Source: Planctomycetota bacterium
GTDB lineage: Bacteria > Planctomycetota > OFTM77
Direction: 5' to 3'
DNA length: 64,000 nucleotides
NCBI GenBank assembly: GCA_029260795.1
Contig: JAJDCO010000105.1
Coordinates: 62,001 to 126,000, forward strand
Position 1 is the first letter of the stretch. Each line of letters opens with the position of its first letter. The translations under genes were made by a program, and so were the position numbers. The notes beneath the pieces are model-generated. The model saw nothing but the letters and a program-made list of their open reading frames with translations, searched no databases and had not been told where the DNA came from. Shown here one piece after another: positions 50,909 through 60,035 of the stretch.

Positions 50909-50919
50909 GTCCGAGGAGC

Positions 50920-51903
50920 TCATCGTAAGGCGTCGAGAATGCCCGGAACGTCGTTGTCGGCGTCACTCTCATGCAGCAGGTGCCCGGTGCTGATGCCGGA
51001 CAGCGACTGCCGGAAAGCGGCCAAGAAGGGCGGATCCTCGATGCGAGGGCCGTTGCCGACGACGTCGATGGCTCGGTCACCATCGATTCGAACCCAGCCG
51101 CTGGTCTGGGCGAGCCCATTGTCTCGTGGGTCGACATTGGTGGTCAGCAGGAAGGAGTTCGTGAAGACCTGATCGATGTTGTCGACAGAGACGGCGATCC
51201 AGCAGCGGAAGACGTAGGTCGCGGAGAACTCGACCTCGTTGTCGTTGAAGACCTCGAAGTCGACCCGGGTTTGATAATCACTATCTCCCACCAGCGAGAC
51301 GAGGATGAGATCGGCCTCGGTGGGGCCGATGCCGAGGAAGCTCGAGATCGCGATGGTGTCGGGAACGGCTTCATACTCGGTACCGTCGAGGGCGAGGCGA
51401 CCGTCGAGGTCGAGGTCGGAGGCGTCACCTTCCGGGCTGAGCGACTTGTAGGCGATCGCGTCGAAGCCGTAGAGCCAGTTGCCCGAGCCATCGGCGACGA
51501 TCTCGTCTCCGATCAGCCAGTTGAATGCGATGGGCTCCCGGGTCACCGGGCTGAGAGCGATGCAGTACAGGAACCCGATCTCGCTATTCGGGTTGTGGGC
51601 CGAGGCGACGATCGAGAAGGTGTCGTTCGGCGTCAAGCGCTCGTAGCGGTTGAACTCGGTCCAATAGTCCCCGTCGATGTAGATGAAGTGCACATCGACG
51701 ACGCCATTGAGATTCGTGTTCTGGTTGAACGAAGGATCGTCCTTGGTGTTGGTGATGCTGAGGAGCGTCCCCGAGCTCGGGTTCGAGTCGTAGATCGGGT
51801 AGATCAGGAGGCTCCCAGGGGAGCGTCCTTCTGCGGCCGAGGTCGGCACACAGATCGTCAGGAATCCGCAGACGCCGAGAATCACACTGATCAAGCGGGA
51901 CAT
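50920..51903 (-). CDS. Secreted protein, triplicated family member 1
   Basis: A 327-aa protein with a signal peptide (LISVILGVCGFLTICVPTSA). The mature part shares a strongly conserved block with its two neighbours: 'LLIYPIYDSN..SGTLLSITNTK', 'NTNLNGVVDVHFIYIDGDYW', 'TEFNRYERLTPNDTF', 'HNPNSEIGFLYCIALSPVT', 'WLIGDEIVADG.GNWL' and a C-terminal 'GHLLHESDADN..GILDAL'. It is beta-rich with two or three cysteines (FLYCIAL, FRCWIAV) and Asp-rich loops (DLDLDGRLALDG) that could bind Ca2+. I do not recognise the family. GGGAGAG precedes ATG 51903. It is divergent from member 2. Confidence 0.78.
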   Translation of the reverse strand: MSRLISVILGVCGFLTICVPTSAAEGRSPGSLLIYPIYDSNPSSGTLLSITNTKDDPSFNQNTNLNGVVDVHFIYIDGDYWTEFNRYERLTPNDTFSIVASAHNPNSEIGFLYCIALSPVTREPIAFNWLIGDEIVADGSGNWLYGFDAIAYKSLSPEGDASDLDLDGRLALDGTEYEAVPDTIAISSFLGIGPTEADLILVSLVGDSDYQTRVDFEVFNDNEVEFSATYVFRCWIAVSVDNIDQVFTNSFLLTTNVDPRDNGLAQTSGWVRIDGDRAIDVVGNGPRIEDPPFLAAFRQSLSGISTGHLLHESDADNDVPGILDALR

Positions 51904-52314
51904 CTCTACTCTCCCGAGTTCATCGAGGCGACCCCGTCCGACGTCCGGGGGATCGCTGGCCCATCCCTCCTTCTTTCGGCCGTGCTCGATGCCGGGAATG
52001 AGGAGAATTCGGTTTCGGGGGAGGCGCGGTCGTCGGCGGTCGCCATGACGAATCGGGACGACGATTCGTCGAGATTCTCGAACGGGCCGGCCCTCCGGGG
52101 CCGGTGGCGATCTCGGGTGGCAGGAAGCATTCCCTGAATCGCGGAGGCCCCGCTGGAAGGGGGGAATGTGTCGCCTGGGGAGGTGGGAGAGGTCGTGGAG
52201 GACGTTGTGGTGTCGGGTTTGCGTTCGGGGGCGGCAGCCCAGGGAGCGGTTTCTGTCGTTTCCGTGGGTGAGAAACGGTTGTGCAACGTTTTTCGATTGA
52301 AGGGAAAATACAGT
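51904..52314. other. 411-base divergent intergenic region of the secreted-protein cluster
   Basis: This region separates members 1 (minus) and 2 (plus) and must contain both promoters. A GTTGTGCAAC inverted repeat sits near 52278, about 30 bases before member 2. No gene is supported. No clear -35/-10 pair could be assigned by eye. Confidence 0.5.
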
Positions 52315-53301
52315 ATGACGCGTCTCATCAAGGCCTGCCTCCTAGCCTCGGCTCTTCTCGTCACGGTTGCACCGTTGGCGTCGGCCGATGGCCGGTTGGG
52401 CGGGAGTGTGCTCATCTACCCGGTATATGATTCCGATTCGGGTAGCGGCACTGTTCTCAGCATTACCAACACCAAGAACGACCCCTCGTACAATCCGAAC
52501 ACGAATCTGAATGGCGTCGTCGATGTGCACTTTATCTACATCGACGGGGACTATTGGACCGAGTTCAACCGCTACGAGCGCCTGACGCCGAACGACACGT
52601 TCACGTCACTCGCCTCGGTGCACAATCCCAACAGCGAAGTCGGCTTTCTGTACTGCATCGCCCTCAGCCCCATCACACTGGCGCCGATGTCGCACAACTA
52701 CCTGATCGGTGACGAGATCGTCGCCGATGGTGGTGGAAACTGGCTGGTCGGGTTTGATGCGCTCGCCTATCGTTCCCTGGAGGCCGAAGGCCAGCCGGGT
52801 GATACGGATGGCGATGACCTCATCGATCTCGATGGCGTCGAGTACGAGGCGATCCCCGATGAGCTGTTCATCTCGAGCTTCATTGGCGACACCGGCAGCA
52901 TCGTGCCGAGCCTCATCCTCATCGCGCTGCTTCCGTCCAGTGACTTTCGTACCGGCGTCGACTTCACCGTCTACAACGACAATGAGGTCTCCTTCTCGGC
53001 GACCTACGACTTCCGTTGCTGGGCGTGGGTCGATCTCGCTGACATCGATTCCGTATTCACCGACGCCTTCCTCGCCGGAACACCGGTCGACCCGCGACCG
53101 AACGGCCTGTTACCGGCCACCGGATGGGCTCGCCTCGATGCCGATGACGCAGTCGATGTCGTCGGTAATGAGCCGAAGATTAATGAGCCTCCGATCGTCG
53201 GTGCAATGATGAATGCAGCGGGATCCTTCTCGGCGGGACATCTGCTTCATGAGAGTGACGACGCCAATAGCCTCGGCGGCGTTCTCGATACGCTCAACTG
53301 A
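52315..53301 (+). CDS. Secreted protein, triplicated family member 2
   Basis: A 328-aa protein with a signal peptide (LIKACLLASALLVTVAPLASA). It carries the same blocks as its neighbours: 'VLIYPVYDSDSGSGTVLSITN', 'NTNLNGVVDVHFIYIDGDYW', 'RYERLTPNDTF', 'NPNSEVGFLYCIALSPIT', 'LIGDEIVADGGGNWLVGFDA' and 'GHLLHESDDANSLGGVLDTL'. It has an Asp-rich loop 'DTDGDDLIDLDGVEYEAIPDE' that looks like a Ca-binding motif (read in part). Its central block is nearly identical to member 1, implying recent duplication or strong constraint. ATG 52315 directly precedes the signal peptide, with AGGGA upstream. The gene ends at a strong hairpin. Confidence 0.8.
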   Translation: MTRLIKACLLASALLVTVAPLASADGRLGGSVLIYPVYDSDSGSGTVLSITNTKNDPSYNPNTNLNGVVDVHFIYIDGDYWTEFNRYERLTPNDTFTSLASVHNPNSEVGFLYCIALSPITLAPMSHNYLIGDEIVADGGGNWLVGFDALAYRSLEAEGQPGDTDGDDLIDLDGVEYEAIPDELFISSFIGDTGSIVPSLILIALLPSSDFRTGVDFTVYNDNEVSFSATYDFRCWAWVDLADIDSVFTDAFLAGTPVDPRPNGLLPATGWARLDADDAVDVVGNEPKINEPPIVGAMMNAAGSFSAGHLLHESDDANSLGGVLDTLN

Positions 53302-53309
53302 GCCTCCTC

Positions 53310-53345
53310 AAGAGGGAGCCGGCCTTTTCGGGCCGGCTCCCTCTT
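53310..53345. terminator. Perfect 15-bp bidirectional hairpin
   Basis: AAGAGGGAGCCGGCC (53310-53324) and GGCCGGCTCCCTCTT (53331-53345) form a perfect stem around TTTTCG. It lies between convergent family members 2 and 3, eight bases after the stop of member 2. A short 'GAACCTT' direct repeat follows. It would serve both strands although there is no long T-run. Confidence 0.75.
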
Positions 53346-53400
53346 GAACCTTGAACCTTGAACGTCGAACGGAAGCTCGAGCTCCGCTCAATGCTCATCG

Positions 53401-54411
53401 TTACTGAAGCATGTCGAGGACACCACCCCGCTCGTTGGACGCATCGCTCTCATGGAGGAGATGGGCCGCGGCGAAGCCGTCGAGCGCCTGAATGAAGAGT
53501 CCGACGAAAGGCGGGTTGTCGAGCGCCGCTTCGTTGCCGACGATGTCGACGGCGATCTGACCGTCGAGACGCGCCCAGCCGGTCGTTCCGACGTTCCAAC
53601 CGTTGGCCGTCTGGTCCCAGTTGGTGCTCATCAAGAACGTGTTGGTGAAGACGCTGTCGATGTCATCGAGCAGGACCTTGTCCCAGCAGCGGATCTGGTG
53701 GGTGGCCGAGAACTCTTGCTCGTTGTTGTTGTAAACGGCGAAGTCGATGGTGGTGCGGTAGTCCGAGTCACCGATCAGCGAGAGAAGCACGAGCGTGCTC
53801 TCCACCGAAGCGCTCGGTGGGCCGGCTATCGGGCCCTGGCCGAAGAAGCTCGAGATGTACATCTCGTCGGCGACGGCTTCGTACTCGACACCGTCGAGGT
53901 CGACCAGACCATTGGCGTTCGTGTCGGCGGCATCGCCTTCGGCGGCCAGCGACTTGAACGCGATCGCCTCGACTCCGAAGAGCCAGTTGCCACCGCCATC
54001 GGCGACGATCTCATCACCGATCAGCCAGTTGAAGGACACCGGCTCGAAGGTCACGGGGCTGATCGCGATGCAGTAGAGGAATCCCTCGTCACTGTTCGGA
54101 TCGTGCTTGTCCGCGAGGACGGTGAAGGTGTCGTTGGGCGTCAGACGCTCGAAGCGATTGAACTCGTTCCAGTCGTCGCCATCGATGTAGATGAAATGCA
54201 CGTCGACGACGCCATTCAGGTTCGTGTTCGGATTGTACGTGGTGTCTTTCTTGGTATTGGTCACGCTGACCACCGTACCGCTACCCACGTTCGAGTCGTA
54301 CAGAGGGAAGATCAGCACGCTACCCGGCGTACGACCGGCAGCCGCCGCGAGGGGGCTGAGAATCGTCGCGAGAGCGAGCGCCGCCCCCAAAGTCTTCAAG
54401 GACCGGATCAT
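53401..54411 (-). CDS. Secreted protein, triplicated family member 3
   Basis: A 336-aa protein with a signal peptide (LGAALALATILSPLAAAAG). It shows the family blocks: 'VLIFPLYDSNVGSGTVVSVTN', 'NTNLNGVVDVHFIYIDGDDW', 'RFERLTPNDTF', 'DPNSDEGFLYCIAISPVT', 'LIGDEIVADGGGNWLFGVEA' and 'AHLLHESDASNERGGVLDML'. The Asp/Asn loop 'DTNANGLVDLDGVEYEAVADE' (read in part) again looks Ca-binding. It has diverged more from members 1 and 2 and carries a small insertion near 'GPIAGPPSASVESTL'. An ideal AGGAGG eight bases upstream of ATG 54411 predicts high expression. Confidence 0.8.
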   Translation of the reverse strand: MIRSLKTLGAALALATILSPLAAAAGRTPGSVLIFPLYDSNVGSGTVVSVTNTKKDTTYNPNTNLNGVVDVHFIYIDGDDWNEFNRFERLTPNDTFTVLADKHDPNSDEGFLYCIAISPVTFEPVSFNWLIGDEIVADGGGNWLFGVEAIAFKSLAAEGDAADTNANGLVDLDGVEYEAVADEMYISSFFGQGPIAGPPSASVESTLVLLSLIGDSDYRTTIDFAVYNNNEQEFSATHQIRCWDKVLLDDIDSVFTNTFLMSTNWDQTANGWNVGTTGWARLDGQIAVDIVGNEAALDNPPFVGLFIQALDGFAAAHLLHESDASNERGGVLDMLQ

Positions 54412-54734
54412 CTCTAGGACCTCCTGGTTGGAAAACGCTGACAAGGCAACCCCGTCGCCCACCGCCAGGAAGGGAGACGAGGTGTCGAGCGGAGGTGCTA
54501 TCGCAAGTCCAAGTCCAGGAGCGAAAGTCCCGATACTGCGGGGGTTCTCGCCTTACAGCGGATGTGCGATTGGAGCCGGTGCAGACTCTGGAGACGCCGG
54601 GGGAGCCATCGCCTCAAGCTCCACGTTCTTTGAATGCCGCAAGGCGTCGATTTCGCACCGCGCCTCCAGAGGCCGCCTCGCGGCTCGTGAACGTCGGATG
54701 GGGAGGATGTGCTGCCGCGGTGATCTCGAAGGGC
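54412..54734. other. 323-base intergenic region
   Basis: It lies between the stop of the second CHAT gene and the start of secreted family member 3, both on the minus strand. It contains the AGGAGG ribosome site of member 3 near its low-coordinate end. No coding frame is supported, and no clear hairpin was found after the CHAT stop. Confidence 0.5.
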
Positions 54735-57700
54735 TCAGTCCGGATCGCCGCTCAGGATCCAGCCGGCCCAATCGCGAGGCGAGTGCTTCGGACGCCCCGC
54801 GTCGTCGAGCTGGCGCCGCAGGGCGAGCTTCGCTTCGAAGAGCGCTTGCGCCTTCGGCTTTTCTTGGATCCAGTGCCGTCGATAGAAGTCGGTCATCAAG
54901 GCGCGGGTCGCCGCGTCCGGGACCTTCCAGAGCGACGTGATCGTGGTGTGCACGCCGGCCGCCAACAGCGCCGCCTGGAGCGATGCGAGGCCTTGACCCG
55001 CTCGTCGAATGCCGACACTCGTGTCGCACGCGGACAGAACCGCCAGCTCGCACGCGGACAGATCGAGCGTTGCCAGCTCTGCCGCCGTCAGGATCCCCAA
55101 GGCCGCGTCGCCCTCGGGATCGAGATTGGCTCCCGCGAACGCGAGACCGCAAAGCACCATCGGCGCAAAGCCCGTGACCAGATCTCGATGCGATCGCACT
55201 GCCGGGCGGCTTCGATCCGACATCGAAGGCACCGACTCCGGGGCGAAGTAGGCGTGTGAAGCGAGGTGCAAGTATCGAGATCTCGGTGCCCACGACTCGA
55301 AGGCTTCGCGGGAGGCGGCGCTCTCCAGGAGCACCTGGGCCGGCTTCTCGAATCGCCTCTCGAAGTAACGAGCGATCGTCAGGACCTCGGGCTTGGTCTC
55401 AGGGAGGTAGCCAAAGGAACGCTCCCAAGCCAGGCGGCCGGTCCAGGCCACGCGACGAGCTCGCGGATTGGCTGGATCCTCGGCCGGGGCCGCATCCGGA
55501 GGGCGGTCGTAGTCGATGTCGCCGAGCGCCAAGAGCGAAGGCTCCGCAAGGGGAGCCTCGTTGAGCTGAGCGAGCTCTTTCAGCGTCGTTCGATGGATGA
55601 TGCGGTAGCGCTCGCCGAGCAGCACCTCCCCGCTCGGAAGTGAGTCGAAGGGGATCGCATGCAAGGCGTCGTCCGGAACCACGACCAGTCGCTCTTGCCC
55701 ACTCAAGTGACTCTTCAGAGGAGCCAGGATCCGCTCGGCGAGGAGGGTGCCCTTCTCCTGCGAGGCCTTCCAAGGGTCCTGCTCCGAAGTCGTGAGCCCA
55801 CGCTGTAAGGCCACGGTCAACGTCGCTCGCCAGGCGGTGACCGCTTCTTCGATCGCCGCGGCGTCGCCCAGCTCCACCCGAGCGATCGGTTGGTTCCGAC
55901 GGAGAACGAACGCGACATAGCTCGGAACGGGTGCTCGCTCCGCGCGGGTCTCGGGATCGATCGAGATCCGGTCGTATCGCCAGTAGCCGATGGCGGCCGT
56001 TCCTTCCGGAAGCACTGCCGCGATTTGTGTTGCCAAGAGCCTGCGACTTTCGGCGGGCTCGCCGAGGCGTTCGCGAAGATGCTCGCGCAGGGCTCGTCGC
56101 GCCTCGCTCTGCTCCTGGACGGCCGCATAGAGCTCGGTCCCGCCCAGCAAGGAGCGCCGAACGATCTGCGCGCCGGCCCGAGCGATCTCGGTTCGAAGCT
56201 CGGCCAGCCGGGCATCGTCGCGATCGTTCGCGATCCACTGCGCCGTTCGCAGGCTGGTCGCCGCGGCCGCGCGTGCGGTCTCGACCAGCGCCCAGCATTC
56301 GCCCGCGAGATCCTCTCCCGGCTTCCCCAGCTCGCGAGTCAGTGACAGGGCCGCCGCGATGTCCTGCTCGGCCCGAACGGCGGCGGCTTCGATCTCGCGA
56401 GGCGAGAGCTCCAAGGCCAAGCGGGCCAAGTGATCGTGCGTGCCGCGGATGAGGGCGCGGACGAGCGCGACTCGGCGCTCGGGCTCGCGTTGACGACGAA
56501 TCAACGTCCAAGCGCAGTTTCCGCGTATCCTCTGCAGCTCGGGATGGTCATCCGGGAGGGTGCGCTCGAGAGTCGCCAGCACCTGATCTTGAAGATCTTG
56601 GGCGGCGTCGAGGTGACCCTGCTGCTCGAGCGTCCAGGCGAGTTGGCCCCGCGCTCTCTGCAGCAGGAGGTGGTCGCCGGGCAGCGTACGCTCGAGCGCC
56701 GGTACGACCTGGCGAAGCTGAGCCTCGGCCGACGAGTGGTCACCCAGAGAGCCGAGCAACAACGCCAAGTTCAGGCGCGCTTCTTGGATGTCTCGATGAT
56801 CCGGGCTGAGGTACTGAGCCCGCTTCTCGAGAACCTGCTCCAGCAAGGAGCGCGCTCGCGCGAGCTCTCCTATCTGCAACAGGGTCACGGCGAGGCTGTG
56901 CTGCGCAGTCTGCAGGTCGGGGTGAACGGCTGGCAAAGCTTGGGCGCGGGCCGTGAGGACCTCTTCTTCCAGCTCTCGGGCCGCCTGCCAATCACCGAGA
57001 TTCCAAGCGGCTCGCGCCAGCTGGACCTGCGCGTTCAAGATGAGATCGACCGAGTGTCGGTGCCCTTCTCGAAGCCGTCGCAGAATGTCTTCGAGCTGTG
57101 GCCGTGCCCGTTCGGCAAGTCCGAGATCGATGAGACAGGTCGCTCGATTCAAGCGAAGCACGAGCCACGCCGGGTCGTTGGGTGCGTGGCGATCCGCCAA
57201 GGACTCGAGGATCTCCTCGTACGATCGCAGCGCCGCTTCGACGTGACCCAGGCGCAGAAGCATTGCTGCTCGATTCTGTCGAACACCAGGGAGGAGACCG
57301 CTGGTGGGACCGTCGCTGCTCTCGAGGATCGTGAGGATCTCCTCGTACTGCCGCAAGGCGAGATCGAGCTCTCCGAGCTGGCAAGTGATCTCGGTCAGAT
57401 CGAGTCGAGCGCGAATGAGATCCAGATCGTCCTCGGGGCGAGCCTTCGTCAGGGCGACCACGGCTAGCTCCGCCAGCGAGCGCGCTTCCTCGAACCGCGC
57501 GACGCGCATTGAGAGGCGAGCCCCGTAGAGCCGCATCGCCTGCAGCACGGGATGGAGCGGTGGCAGGCGAAGCTCGTAGTATGCACGGACCGGCTGGATG
57601 GCCTCGATGGCCAACTCGATCGCTGCCAGCGTCTCAGCGAATCGAGCCAGCTCGGTCAGCAGGCCTTGGATGGCCGGGCTCGACGACCAGCCTTCGGCCG

Positions 57701-58214
57701 CGCGCAGCTCGGCGAGGCAGGAAGCCAAGTCGGACTCTCGATCGGCGTCGTCCTCGGCTCGACTCCGGAGGTCGACGAGGCGAGCTCGAGCGACTCTGGC
57801 GGCCTCGCGAGTGATCGGTGTCTCGATCGACTCGACCACGCGAAGAGTGACCTCACCGAGATCCCGAGCCGTCCGCCCCGCAATCTGGATCGAGACTCGT
57901 CGATCGCGGCGGACACGCACTTCCAGGTAAGCATCGGTGCCGCCGCCCGAGTTGTCGTCACGAACGACGACCCGTCCACGATCGTCCATCAAGATCAGCT
58001 GCACGTCGACGTCCGAGGTCGCGCTGAGGTGGAGTCGCCCGTCGAAGCGAGCGGTGACGGTGCGCGTCTCGAATCGCTCACCACTCGGCCCGGCCGAGTC
58101 CGTCTCTTCGAGAACGATTCTCGTCGGGCCAGCGAACAGATCGTCCGGATCGGGTTGGCAAACGATCGCTCCGATCCAGAGGCATCCCGCTCCGACCGCC
58201 AGTGTCGTCAGCAT
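54735..58214 (-). CDS. Exported TPR-CHAT caspase-like protein (paralogue 2)
   Basis: An 1159-aa protein. The N-terminal export segment is MLTTLAVGAGCLWIGAIVC. A beta-sandwich of about 120 residues ('ATSDVDVQLILMDDRGRVVV'), with the same position as in paralogue 1, is followed by about 12 TPR-type repeats ('LPAVHPDLQTAQHSLAVTLL'). The C-terminal CHAT domain has His987 in 'YLHLASHAYFAPE' and Cys1063 in 'ELAVLSACDTSVGI', so the dyad is intact. The ending 'SPRDWAGWILSGDPD' nearly equals that of paralogue 1, as do 'TITSLWKVPDAAT' and 'LCGLAFAGANLDPEG'. GAGAGGG precedes ATG 58214. It is divergent from the Ig-like lipoprotein and upstream of secreted member 3. No downstream effector or gasdermin-like gene is adjacent. 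Confidence 0.88.
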   Translation of the reverse strand: MLTTLAVGAGCLWIGAIVCQPDPDDLFAGPTRIVLEETDSAGPSGERFETRTVTARFDGRLHLSATSDVDVQLILMDDRGRVVVRDDNSGGGTDAYLEVRVRRDRRVSIQIAGRTARDLGEVTLRVVESIETPITREAARVARARLVDLRSRAEDDADRESDLASCLAELRAAEGWSSSPAIQGLLTELARFAETLAAIELAIEAIQPVRAYYELRLPPLHPVLQAMRLYGARLSMRVARFEEARSLAELAVVALTKARPEDDLDLIRARLDLTEITCQLGELDLALRQYEEILTILESSDGPTSGLLPGVRQNRAAMLLRLGHVEAALRSYEEILESLADRHAPNDPAWLVLRLNRATCLIDLGLAERARPQLEDILRRLREGHRHSVDLILNAQVQLARAAWNLGDWQAARELEEEVLTARAQALPAVHPDLQTAQHSLAVTLLQIGELARARSLLEQVLEKRAQYLSPDHRDIQEARLNLALLLGSLGDHSSAEAQLRQVVPALERTLPGDHLLLQRARGQLAWTLEQQGHLDAAQDLQDQVLATLERTLPDDHPELQRIRGNCAWTLIRRQREPERRVALVRALIRGTHDHLARLALELSPREIEAAAVRAEQDIAAALSLTRELGKPGEDLAGECWALVETARAAAATSLRTAQWIANDRDDARLAELRTEIARAGAQIVRRSLLGGTELYAAVQEQSEARRALREHLRERLGEPAESRRLLATQIAAVLPEGTAAIGYWRYDRISIDPETRAERAPVPSYVAFVLRRNQPIARVELGDAAAIEEAVTAWRATLTVALQRGLTTSEQDPWKASQEKGTLLAERILAPLKSHLSGQERLVVVPDDALHAIPFDSLPSGEVLLGERYRIIHRTTLKELAQLNEAPLAEPSLLALGDIDYDRPPDAAPAEDPANPRARRVAWTGRLAWERSFGYLPETKPEVLTIARYFERRFEKPAQVLLESAASREAFESWAPRSRYLHLASHAYFAPESVPSMSDRSRPAVRSHRDLVTGFAPMVLCGLAFAGANLDPEGDAALGILTAAELATLDLSACELAVLSACDTSVGIRRAGQGLASLQAALLAAGVHTTITSLWKVPDAATRALMTDFYRRHWIQEKPKAQALFEAKLALRRQLDDAGRPKHSPRDWAGWILSGDPD

Positions 58215-58443
58215 GCCGACCCTCTCCCAAGGTGTGGCTCATGGTGCTTCCGGAGAGCCCATCGTGTCAGGGCGACTCGAAAGGTTCAACGCCCGGAGCC
58301 CCCGTACCGTCGAGGGACCGCAAGTCGACGCGTGCGAACGCTTGATGTCGGCCGGGGGATGGCAGACACTCGGACCAGGGACGGAAGACCCTGCGATCGC
58401 CGAAGGGGGTGTGACCAGGTTCAATCTATTGGAGAGAGTAACC

Positions 58444-59004
58444 ATGCAAGCAAAGTCCGCCCATTGGTGGATCCTGGCTCTGGCGAGCTCGGTGATCGGG
58501 GGCTGTAGCAGCTTCGCGAGTGATGGCCCCGACGATGGGATGAAGGAAGTCGAGGTGGCGAAGGGTGACTCCGACGCCGAAGAGATCGAGGAGGGGCTCG
58601 AGGAAGAAGTCGGCGAATCGTCGGAGGTCCTCTTGAAGTCGACCGAGGATCCGGTCGCGCCCGTGATCAAGGATCGTGGGCTGCCCATGAGAGCGTCGAA
58701 GTCGGCGCCCCCCATGCTGGTGTCCTTCACACCCGACGGCGAGGATCTGTCGCTCACGACCGAGGTCGCCGCGACCTTTGCGTTCGACATGGATCCCGAC
58801 ACGCTCTCGACCTCGACCTTCAGTGTCGGAGGGGTTGCCGGAACCGTCGACTACGAGCCCGAGAATCGGACGGCCACGTTCTCGCCAACGCTTCAGCTGT
58901 CACCCGATACCAGCTACACGGCGGAGCTCTCATCCGACATCAAGACCGAGCAGGGTCTCTCCTTCCCGGGCTGGTCCTGGACGTTCAAGACGGCGAGCCG
59001 CTGA
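58444..59004 (+). CDS. Small lipoprotein with bacterial Ig-like domain
   Basis: A 186-aa lipoprotein. The signal peptide ends in the lipobox Ile-Gly-Gly-Cys (Cys near residue 21). An acidic linker rich in Glu/Asp (about 30-65) leads to an SbsA-type Ig-like (Big_5) domain over residues about 90-186: 'VSFTPDGEDLSLTTEVAATF', 'TFSVGGVAGTVDYEPENRTA' and 'LSPDTSYTAELSSDIKTEQG' ending in 'WSWTFKT'. The same domain type opens the 4855-6696 lipoprotein. GGAGAGAG precedes ATG 58444. It is divergent from CHAT paralogue 2 with 229 bases between them. Confidence 0.82.
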   Translation: MQAKSAHWWILALASSVIGGCSSFASDGPDDGMKEVEVAKGDSDAEEIEEGLEEEVGESSEVLLKSTEDPVAPVIKDRGLPMRASKSAPPMLVSFTPDGEDLSLTTEVAATFAFDMDPDTLSTSTFSVGGVAGTVDYEPENRTATFSPTLQLSPDTSYTAELSSDIKTEQGLSFPGWSWTFKTASR

Positions 59005-59011
59005 GTCCCGA

Positions 59012-59049
59012 GCGAGCGGTTCGGGTCGAGATCGACTCTTACCGCTCGC
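59012..59049. terminator. Hairpin between convergent genes
   Basis: GCGAGCGGT (59012-59020) pairs with ACCGCTCGC (59041-59049), and the 20-base loop contains a smaller GTCGA/TCGAC inverted repeat. It sits 8 bases after the Ig-like lipoprotein stop and 8 before the mazG stop (minus strand), so it could end both transcripts. Confidence 0.6.
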
Positions 59050-59056
59050 CCGTGGT

Positions 59057-59857
59057 CTAGCCCGGGCGCTTGGCTTCTTGCCAAAGCTGCTCGAGGGCCT
59101 CGAGGTCGAGGTCCTCGGGCTTGCGACCTTCGGCGGCGAGGCGCTCTTCCATCGACTGGAAGCGGCGCGTGAACTTGCGTGTGGCGTCTCGCAGAGCGTT
59201 CTCGCTGTGGAGGCCCATCAGCCGACCGACGTTGACGAGAGCGAAGAGCAGGTCGCCGTACTCCTCCTCGACGCGCTTCGGATCCGCATCGGCCCGATCG
59301 AGCTCCTCGTTGAGCTCGGCGATCTCCTCGGCAACCTTGGGCAGAGCTTCGGCGGGAGAGCCCCAATCGAAGCCGACCGACGACGCTTTCTCCTGGACGC
59401 GCTGCGCCTGCAGGAGTGCGGGCAGGATGGCCGGGATGCCTTCGAGTCGTGAGGTGCGACCCTCTTTCATCTTGAGCGCTTCCCATTTCTCGAGCACGGC
59501 GGCCGAGTTGTCTGCCACCGCGTCGCCGAAGACGTGGGGATGCCGGCGCACGAGCTTCTCCGAGATACCGGCGAAGACGTCGGCGAGGTCGAAGGCCTCT
59601 TGCTCGCGGGCGATCTCGGCCTGGAAGAAGACCTGGAACACCAGATCTCCCAGCTCGCCGCGCAAGGCTTCGAGGTCTCCGTCGTCGAGCGCTTCGACGA
59701 CCTCGTAAGCCTCCTCGATCACGAAGGTCCGCAGCGTCTCGAGAGTCTGCTCGCGATCCCAAGGGCACTCGTGGCGGAGCCGGTGCATGATCTCGGCCAG
59801 GCGTCCGGCCTCGCTACGAATACGCTCGATGCCGGGCGGGGGCGTGCCTTCGCTCAT
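59057..59857 (-). CDS. mazG: Nucleoside triphosphate pyrophosphohydrolase MazG
   Basis: A 266-aa full-length, two-domain MazG. 'LRHECPWDREQTLETLRTFVIEEAYEV' (read in parts) is the diagnostic start of domain 1, with 'EELGDLVFQVFF'-type metal site 'RGELGDLVFQVFFQAEIA', and 'RRHPHVFGDA' ends it. Domain 2 has 'EEIAELNEELDRAD' and 'EEYGDLLFALVNVGRLMG' with the Glu-x2-Glu...Glu-x2-Asp metal ligands. It hydrolyses NTPs, including aberrant ones, to NMP and PPi and modulates stress responses. ATG 59857 has GAGGAG upstream; an upstream extension is not conserved. Confidence 0.95.
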   Translation of the reverse strand: MSEGTPPPGIERIRSEAGRLAEIMHRLRHECPWDREQTLETLRTFVIEEAYEVVEALDDGDLEALRGELGDLVFQVFFQAEIAREQEAFDLADVFAGISEKLVRRHPHVFGDAVADNSAAVLEKWEALKMKEGRTSRLEGIPAILPALLQAQRVQEKASSVGFDWGSPAEALPKVAEEIAELNEELDRADADPKRVEEEYGDLLFALVNVGRLMGLHSENALRDATRKFTRRFQSMEERLAAEGRKPEDLDLEALEQLWQEAKRPG

Positions 59858-60035
59858 GTCGATGTGGCTCCTCGAGACAGGGAGAGCGTTCGATTCGAGA
59901 CCGTGAGAACGGGCCGAGGTTAACGCGGGTCTGGTGGAGCGGCCAGGAGCATTCCGATTGTGCGCCATGGACGTTCGTGGTGGAGTCGAGAGGCGTGTTC
60001 AGGATGAGGTGAGGATCTGAGCCGAGAGTGATTCG

